From the NCBI GenBank assembly GCA_009775195.1, contig VSPF01000112.1, positions 1 through 9,760 on the forward strand: 9,760 nucleotides of DNA, given 5' to 3'. Below are positions 5,427-9,760 of the stretch, one piece after another. Position 1 is the stretch's first letter, and every line of letters starts with the position of its first letter. Under the pieces are notes generated by a model that saw only the letters and a program-made list of their open reading frames with translations, did no database searches and was not told where the DNA came from. This DNA is from Muribaculaceae bacterium (GTDB lineage Bacteria > Bacteroidota > Bacteroidia > Bacteroidales > Muribaculaceae). Made by a program: the position numbers and the translations under genes.

Positions 5427-6098
5427 CTAATATCTTTCACCGAATATTGCAGTACCGACGCGGACGAGGTTTGCGCCGGCGGCGATGGCGAGGGGGTAGT
5501 CGTGGCTCATGCCCATGGATAGTATGTCGAAGCCGACAAGGTCGGGGGCCGAGGACTGGATGTCGTGTTTGAGCCGTGCGAGGGCCTCGAAGTCGGCGCG
5601 GACACGGGCTTCGTCGTCGGTGTTACTTGCCATGCCCATGAGGCCGCAGATGTGTGTTGCCTTGAGGTCGCGGTAGCCTCCACGGGCGAAGAAGTCGAGG
5701 AGTTCGGCGGGGAGGAAGCCGAATTTTGTTTCCTCTTTGGCGACGTGGGCCTGGACGAGCACGCGGCTTACGATGCCGGCGCGCAGCGACTCGCTGTCGA
5801 TGAGCCGGAGCAGGCGTTCGCTGTCGACGCTCTCGATGAGGCTTACGCATCGCGAAGCGACGAGTGCGCGGACCTTGTTGGTCTGCAGGTGGCCTATGAA
5901 GTGCCACTTGATATCTTGTGGCAGTCGTGCGGCCTTGTCGAGGAGCTCTTGCACGCGGCTTTCGCCAAATAGCCGCTGGCCGGCGTCGTAAGCCTCGGCA
6001 ACAGCCTCGGCGGGGTGGAATTTAGATACCGCCACAAGGTCGACCCCTGCGGGGAGTGTCGACCGTATGGCGGCAAGTGATTGCTTGATAGTGGACAT
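5427..6098 (-). CDS. yggS: YggS/PLPBP family pyridoxal-phosphate homeostasis protein
   Basis: A 223-residue single-domain alanine-racemase-like TIM barrel that binds pyridoxal 5'-phosphate and helps keep free PLP in balance in the cytoplasm; no enzymatic reaction is known for the family. The PLP lysine is K26 in LVAVSKFHP (21-29). Other family motifs are FGESRVQE (44-51), WHFIGHLQTNK (65-75), KFGF (125-128), GLMGM (152-156) and the phosphate-binding end LSMGMSHDYPLAI (193-205) with VRVGTAIFGER (212-222). The length is normal and the protein looks complete. Its ATG shares one base with the stop of the DUF4494 gene (TGATG), indicating translational coupling. It is the last gene of the ftsA-ftsZ run, followed by an AT-rich gap. 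Confidence 0.95.
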   Translation of the reverse strand: MSTIKQSLAAIRSTLPAGVDLVAVSKFHPAEAVAEAYDAGQRLFGESRVQELLDKAARLPQDIKWHFIGHLQTNKVRALVASRCVSLIESVDSERLLRLIDSESLRAGIVSRVLVQAHVAKEETKFGFLPAELLDFFARGGYRDLKATHICGLMGMASNTDDEARVRADFEALARLKHDIQSSAPDLVGFDILSMGMSHDYPLAIAAGANLVRVGTAIFGERY

Positions 6099-6532
6099 CA
6101 GATGCTGACTTTCATCTTGTAGACATCCATATAGGGTGTCTCGTTGATTTGTACGATTTCAAAGTCGGCCATAGTGTCTTTCATGCCGTCCATGAAAGTG
6201 TCGTAGGCGTTCTTGAAGTCGGAAGCCTGTACGAGTATGAGGGAGTTGGATTTTTTCTCGGCGGCAGTTTTTTCGTCGATTGTGATGAATGCGCATTTGA
6301 CCAGGTAGTATCGGTCGCCGGCCTCGTTCCAGAAAATTTCTGCGATTTTGGTGCGTTTTACGGCCGAAACAGAAAATTCGCCCGAGATAAAGGGAGTTTC
6401 TTCTTCGGTGATACGAGCCTCGGCCTCGGTAAACGATACGGCGTCGACGAGGTATGCCTCGGTTACTTTTTTGACGGCACCGTTCTCCTGGAGTTTGTCG
6501 TAACGTACTTTACATTCAAACCAATTTGCCAT
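6098..6532 (-). CDS. DUF4494 domain protein
   Basis: A 144-residue soluble protein. The start MANWFECKVRYDK (1-13) and the end with NETPYMDVYKMKV (130-142) match the DUF4494 family, known almost only from Bacteroidota. No signal peptide, membrane segment or catalytic motif is visible; the composition is mixed alpha/beta and acidic. The function is unknown. It is commonly found next to the YggS gene in Bacteroidales, and here the two are joined by a one-base stop/start overlap, so a shared role is possible but unproven. It follows the sigma-like gene after 28 AT-rich bases with no clear ribosome binding site. Recognition of the family is from memory of its sequence pattern. Confidence 0.8.
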   Translation of the reverse strand: MANWFECKVRYDKLQENGAVKKVTEAYLVDAVSFTEAEARITEEETPFISGEFSVSAVKRTKIAEIFWNEAGDRYYLVKCAFITIDEKTAAEKKSNSLILVQASDFKNAYDTFMDGMKDTMADFEIVQINETPYMDVYKMKVSI

Positions 6533-6560
6533 ATTTTATCAATTTTTTACTTAGAAATGT

Positions 6561-7244
6561 TTAGTCTTTGAGTCGTTTTAGGAACTCGGCGGCCCTATGG
6601 CTCAAGAGAGCCTTGAGGTCGGAATAATGATTGTAGACAGTCGATGGATTTTCGTTGAGCTGGTCGCTGAGCCTCTCGCGAATTTTGAGGGGTTTTGCGC
6701 CGTTTCCGCGAAATCGTTCGCCCAGGAGGAATGTTGCCAGTATGTACTGGTCGTGGGGAGTGAGTTCGCTGACGCTCGCAAGGGCCTCGAAGAGTGCCGA
6801 AATCTGCATTTCCTTCTGGGTCTTGGGGTGCATGTCGCCGTAGTCCTCGTCGATAGGCTCGGGGCTGTCGGGCAGGTGGCGTTCTTCGGTGTCGTCGCCT
6901 GTGCGCCCCTCTTCGGGCGACTGGCCCACAGTGTCGATTGTGGGTTTGCGGAACTCGTCGCGCAGGTAGTTTTTGAAACTCCTGGTCACGTATGCCAGCG
7001 GATTATTGTCGGCCGATATGCCGCGAAGTCGCCAGTTGCCCTTGCTGTCGGGGGTGATGTTGCGCACGACGAAGCTCTGTATGGCGTCGTCGATGTCGTC
7101 GTCGTTAAATTTCGCATTGACGTTTCGGGCGGCAGCGACGAGTTTGACGCGGTAGCGCACGAGCAATAGCTCGCCGACGGCTTTTGTATCGCCGTTAGCG
7201 GCAAGGACAACCAGCTCGTTGTCTTTTAATTTACGGTATTCCAT
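6561..7244 (-). CDS. ECF-like sigma-70 family protein
   Basis: A 227-residue protein with a divergent ECF sigma-factor layout. Region 2 spans about 7-100: DNELVVLAANGDTKAVGELL (8-27) is the usual opening helix, the DDID segment (49-52) corresponds to region 2.2, and NPLAYVTRSFKNYLRDEFRK (81-100) corresponds to regions 2.3/2.4, which recognise the -10 element. A strongly acidic linker covers 110-140. Region 4 spans about 148-225, with a helix-turn-helix around KIRERLSDQLNENPSTVYNHYSDLKALL (187-214). No anti-sigma gene is adjacent. It lies 9 bases after the sirtuin gene and 28 before the DUF4494 gene, inside the ftsZ run, so it is probably co-transcribed. It could be an alternative sigma factor or only a sigma-derived DNA-binding protein; targets are unknown. 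Confidence 0.7.
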   Translation of the reverse strand: MEYRKLKDNELVVLAANGDTKAVGELLLVRYRVKLVAAARNVNAKFNDDDIDDAIQSFVVRNITPDSKGNWRLRGISADNNPLAYVTRSFKNYLRDEFRKPTIDTVGQSPEEGRTGDDTEERHLPDSPEPIDEDYGDMHPKTQKEMQISALFEALASVSELTPHDQYILATFLLGERFRGNGAKPLKIRERLSDQLNENPSTVYNHYSDLKALLSHRAAEFLKRLKD

Positions 7245-7253
7245 CGGCTCAGC

Positions 7254-7967
7254 TTAGTCTTTTTCGTGGTGGCCAAACTGCTTGAGCAGCAATTCTTCGA
7301 GCTCGGCCATACCTGTTGTGGCCGGCTTGCGAATGACTGTTACCCCGTCGGGCACACGCGATGGACGCGGGTCGATGTAGTAGACGGGGACACCGCGACG
7401 CACATAGTTGAGCAGCCCGGCGGCGGGGTAGACAACCAGCGAAGTGCCGATTATGACGAAAATGTCGGCCTGCGAGGCGATGTCGGCGGCAGTCTCGAAC
7501 ATCGGCACGGCCTCCTGGAAGAAGACGATATGGGGACGCACCTTGTGCCCCTCGATGATGGTCTCGGGGGTTGTGCGCTCCTCGTAGCCGATTTTGAAGA
7601 CCTTGCTTTCGTCGTCGACGGCGCGCACCTTGGTGAGTTCGCCGTGGAGATGTGTGATTTTCGACGAGCCGGCACGCTCGTGGAGGTCGTCGACGTTCTG
7701 GGTGATTACGTACACGTCGAAGTACTGCTCGAGGTCTTTGAGGAGCCTGTGTGCGGCGTTCGGCTCGACGGCGGCCAGTGCTGCTCGGCGGTCGTTGTAG
7801 AATTGGTGTATGAGTGCGGGGTTGCGCAGATAGCCGTCGTGGCTGGCGACGTCCATCACGTTATAGTTTTCCCACAGTCCGTCGGCATCGCGGAAAGTGC
7901 TGATACCGCTTTCGGCACTTATGCCGGCACCGGTAGAAACAACGAGTTTTAGTTTAGTCTGTGTCAT
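7254..7967 (-). CDS. Sir2-family NAD-dependent protein deacylase (class III, no zinc cysteines)
   Basis: A 237-residue sirtuin: it should remove acyl groups from lysines using NAD+, releasing nicotinamide and O-acyl-ADP-ribose. Motifs are GAGISAESGISTFRD (13-27), TQNVDDLHERAG (89-100), catalytic H108 in HLHGEL, GTSLVVYPAAGL (174-185) and YYIDP (196-200). Y57-x-x-R60 matches the acyl-pocket signature of class III (SIRT5/CobB-like) enzymes that prefer succinyl or malonyl groups. The protein contains no cysteine, so the usual four-Cys zinc site is absent, as I recall for other Bacteroidales members. The ATG at 7967 lies inside the ftsZ end (14-base overlap, another frame) and gives a family-typical N-terminus; an upstream ATG at 8072 would add 35 Arg/Pro-rich residues read out of frame from the ftsZ tail. 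Confidence 0.92.
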   Translation of the reverse strand: MTQTKLKLVVSTGAGISAESGISTFRDADGLWENYNVMDVASHDGYLRNPALIHQFYNDRRAALAAVEPNAAHRLLKDLEQYFDVYVITQNVDDLHERAGSSKITHLHGELTKVRAVDDESKVFKIGYEERTTPETIIEGHKVRPHIVFFQEAVPMFETAADIASQADIFVIIGTSLVVYPAAGLLNYVRRGVPVYYIDPRPSRVPDGVTVIRKPATTGMAELEELLLKQFGHHEKD

Positions 7968-9372
7968 CGAGGGAGAAGGATATATTGTTGCTGTTAGGTT
8001 TGGGCCCCTGGTTGTTTTGCGGCGAGGGCTGCCGGGCGCCGAAGGTTGCCGATGTCGGAGCCTGTGCGGCACTGCGCCCGGCGGCCTGTGCGGCTTTGCG
8101 CTTGTCGCGCTTGTAGGCCGGGGTGCGCTCTACCATGGCTATGGCCTCGTCGCTGTCGAGCTGGTCGGCGTTGAGGATGTAGTAGCTCTGGGTCTCCTGG
8201 CTGCGTATCAGTTCGTCGACCTTTTCGTGGCCGTAGGCATCGGCTATGGCACCGAGAGTGCTTATGTCGTCGACCTCGTCGGGGCGCGTGTTATCCTTGC
8301 CCTCAATGATTTCGATGGTCGTGCCGTCGGTATCGACCGACACGTCGAAGCCCGAGGCGAGGATTGTGAACTTGATTTTGTTGCCGAGGGTGTCGTCGAA
8401 GCCCCAGCCGAATTTGATGTGCACCGACTTGTTGATTTCTCGCACGAGGTTGTTTGCCTGTGCGGCCTCCGACACCTTGAGCTTGGGGTCGAGCTCGTGG
8501 CTATAGTAGAAGGCGAAGAGCAATTCCTTGGCCGACATGATGTTGGTGTCGCAGAGTAGCGGCGAGTGGAGGGCCGACTGTATGGCTTGCGACATGCGGT
8601 TCTCGCCCTCGCCGTAGCCCACGGAAATGAGGGCTGTGCGACCGTCGCGCAGACAGGTGTCGACGTCGCGCATATCGATGTTGATATTTGCGAGTGTCGT
8701 GACCATGTCGGATATTGTGCGTGCTGCCGTGGTGAGGATATCATCGGCCTTTGAGAAGGCTTCGTCCCACGCCATGTCGGGGTAGATGCTTGCCAGGCGG
8801 TCGTTGTTGATAATCAGCATGGCGTCGACGTTCTTTTGGAGCCGTGCCGCGCCCTCGATGGCACTCTTGATTTTGTTCATGCCCTCGAAGAAGAACGGAA
8901 TTGTGACGATGCCTACAGTGAGCACGCCACGGCTCTTGGCCACGCCGGCCACAATCGGGGCGGCGCCGGTGCCTGTTCCTCCTCCCATGCCGGCGGTGAC
9001 GAACACCATCTTGACGTCGGGAGTGAGCAGCTTTTCGATTTCGGGCACGCTCTCTTCGGCAGCCGCCTGGCCAACTTCGGGTTTACCTCCGGCGCCATAG
9101 CCGCCGCAAGTCTTGGGGCCGAGTAGCACCTTTGTGGCTACCGGCATAGGCAGCAGTGCCTGCTGGTCGGTGTTCAACACCACGAAATCGACACCTTTGA
9201 CCCCCTGGTGTGTCATGTAGGCAACGGCATTGCAACCGCCACCGCCGACACCGAGGGCGAGGATAGTCGGAGGGTTTGTCTGACCGGCGAGGTCAGCGTT
9301 CTTATAGCTTGCCAAGAGGGCTGGGTCTTCTGCGTTTTCCATCTGTCGTGTTCTTTCTTCAAATTCTACCAT
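7954..9372 (-). CDS. ftsZ: Cell division GTPase FtsZ
   Basis: A 472-residue tubulin-like GTPase that polymerises into the division ring. The nucleotide-binding loops are GVGGGGCNAV (41-50), LNTDQQAL (66-73) and the tubulin signature GGGTGTG (130-136). The T7 synergy loop NIDMRD (231-236) keeps the catalytic N231, D233 and D236. The globular domain ends near 355; a hydrophilic linker with Asn, Pro, Gln and Ala stretches runs to about 462. The C-terminal peptide is ISFSLDDTD, which lacks the common PxFLR core and is acidic. Met1 at 9372 lies 3 bases after the ftsA stop; Met11 (9342) is a possible alternative start, as the first ten residues are not conserved. The last codons are shared out of frame with the start of the sirtuin gene. 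Confidence 0.98.
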   Translation of the reverse strand: MVEFEERTRQMENAEDPALLASYKNADLAGQTNPPTILALGVGGGGCNAVAYMTHQGVKGVDFVVLNTDQQALLPMPVATKVLLGPKTCGGYGAGGKPEVGQAAAEESVPEIEKLLTPDVKMVFVTAGMGGGTGTGAAPIVAGVAKSRGVLTVGIVTIPFFFEGMNKIKSAIEGAARLQKNVDAMLIINNDRLASIYPDMAWDEAFSKADDILTTAARTISDMVTTLANINIDMRDVDTCLRDGRTALISVGYGEGENRMSQAIQSALHSPLLCDTNIMSAKELLFAFYYSHELDPKLKVSEAAQANNLVREINKSVHIKFGWGFDDTLGNKIKFTILASGFDVSVDTDGTTIEIIEGKDNTRPDEVDDISTLGAIADAYGHEKVDELIRSQETQSYYILNADQLDSDEAIAMVERTPAYKRDKRKAAQAAGRSAAQAPTSATFGARQPSPQNNQGPKPNSNNISFSLDDTD

Positions 9373-9375
9373 CTG

Positions 9376-9760
9376 CTATTCGTCGGCGTCTGCGTCTTCT
9401 TCCTCTTCAACGCTCTGTGGCTGGAAGAGTTTGCAGATTTTGTCGCGCAGGTTGTTTATAGCAGCGCCGGCGCGTTCGGTGCTGGAACTGCCACCTTCGT
9501 ATGGCTCTTCGGGCTCAACCTCGGATGCCCCGAAGGGGTCTTCGTCGTCGGGGTCGGTATATACCGGTTGCTCGGGGCGGCGATGATGTTGCTCTAAATC
9601 GGCATGTCCTTTGTTTTTGCGCCGTCCGAAGAACGGGAAGCCGTAGCGCGACTTAGCGGTTTCGGGTTGGGCGTCCACGTCGGGGTCGTCGTTGTAGAGG
9701 TCGGGGTCGTCCTCGTCGATGTTGCGACGACGGCCCGTGCCTTGTGCCGGGGTGTAAATC
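9376..9760 (-). CDS. ftsA: FtsA C-terminal tail (partial; 5' end outside window)
   Basis: The last 127 codons of a gene whose frame is open to the window edge; the GTG at 9678 is internal, not a start. The visible part is only the tail: a disordered, Asp/Glu/Pro-rich region containing a basic-aromatic patch YGFPFFGRRKNK, then AAINNLRDKICKLFQ, a basic amphipathic helix typical of the FtsA membrane anchor, then a very acidic end. FtsA is the actin-like protein that ties FtsZ filaments to the membrane. The name rests on position directly before ftsZ (3-base gap), the anchor-like helix, and the long FtsA tails usual in Bacteroidales; the actin-like core is not in the window. Another FtsZ-proximal gene product is unlikely. 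Confidence 0.75.
   Translation of the reverse strand, partial: IYTPAQGTGRRRNIDEDDPDLYNDDPDVDAQPETAKSRYGFPFFGRRKNKGHADLEQHHRRPEQPVYTDPDDEDPFGASEVEPEEPYEGGSSSTERAGAAINNLRDKICKLFQPQSVEEEEDADADE

Noticed and set aside
5415..5428. AGGG/CCCT hairpin just after yggS as a possible terminator.
   Set aside because: Only four base pairs with a six-base loop, overlapping the stop codon and not followed by a real T run.
7266..7952. Long open frame on the + strand opposite the sirtuin gene (228 codons).
   Set aside because: Mirror of a clear sirtuin gene; the translation shows no domain and the codon pattern belongs to the other strand.
7968..8072. N-terminal extension of the sirtuin starting at 8072.
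   Set aside because: It would be an Arg/Pro-rich shadow of the ftsZ tail read in another frame; the family begins at the MTQTKLKLVV start.

Overview
This window comes from a member of the Bacteroidota, order Bacteroidales. The evidence is the gene families (a GldD lipoprotein, a GldE-type CBS protein, DUF4494, and FtsA/FtsZ with long acidic tails), several promoters of the Bacteroides type (TTTG, about 20 bases, TAnnTTTG), and the lack of clear Shine-Dalgarno sequences. The GC-rich coding style fits a Muribaculaceae-like gut lineage, but that placement is an inference.

Layout. Bases 1-290 hold no protein gene. They carry a consensus promoter firing leftwards off the window and a likely structured RNA on the + strand that ends in a clear intrinsic terminator at 244-265. 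Bases 289-907 (- strand) are an AT-rich HigB/HigA-type toxin-antitoxin pair with its own promoter, probably giving a near-leaderless mRNA. Bases 1065-2165 (+ strand) encode an AI-2E family membrane transporter, whose 3' end overlaps the convergent next gene by 21 bases.

All other genes are on the - strand and are described here in transcription order, from right to left. The first block is ftsA (3' part only), ftsZ, a cysteine-free class III sirtuin, a small ECF-like sigma factor, a DUF4494 protein and the YggS/PLPBP PLP-homeostasis protein. It is tightly packed: gaps of 3, 9 and 28 bases and overlaps of 14 bases and 1 base. After a 145-base AT-rich gap comes an orphan OmpR-type response regulator. 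A consensus promoter then starts the gldE - gldD - phosphopantetheinyl transferase operon, whose genes overlap by 4 bases at both junctions.

The window is mostly core chromosome: end of the division cluster, PLP homeostasis, a two-component regulator, and the GldE/GldD envelope pair. A small accessory patch (ncRNA plus toxin-antitoxin) lies at the left edge. The most interesting items are the unassigned RNA, the division-operon tail with a sirtuin started inside ftsZ and a divergent sigma factor, and the non-canonical FtsZ C-terminal peptide. I saw no IS element, CRISPR array, tRNA, rRNA or prophage.
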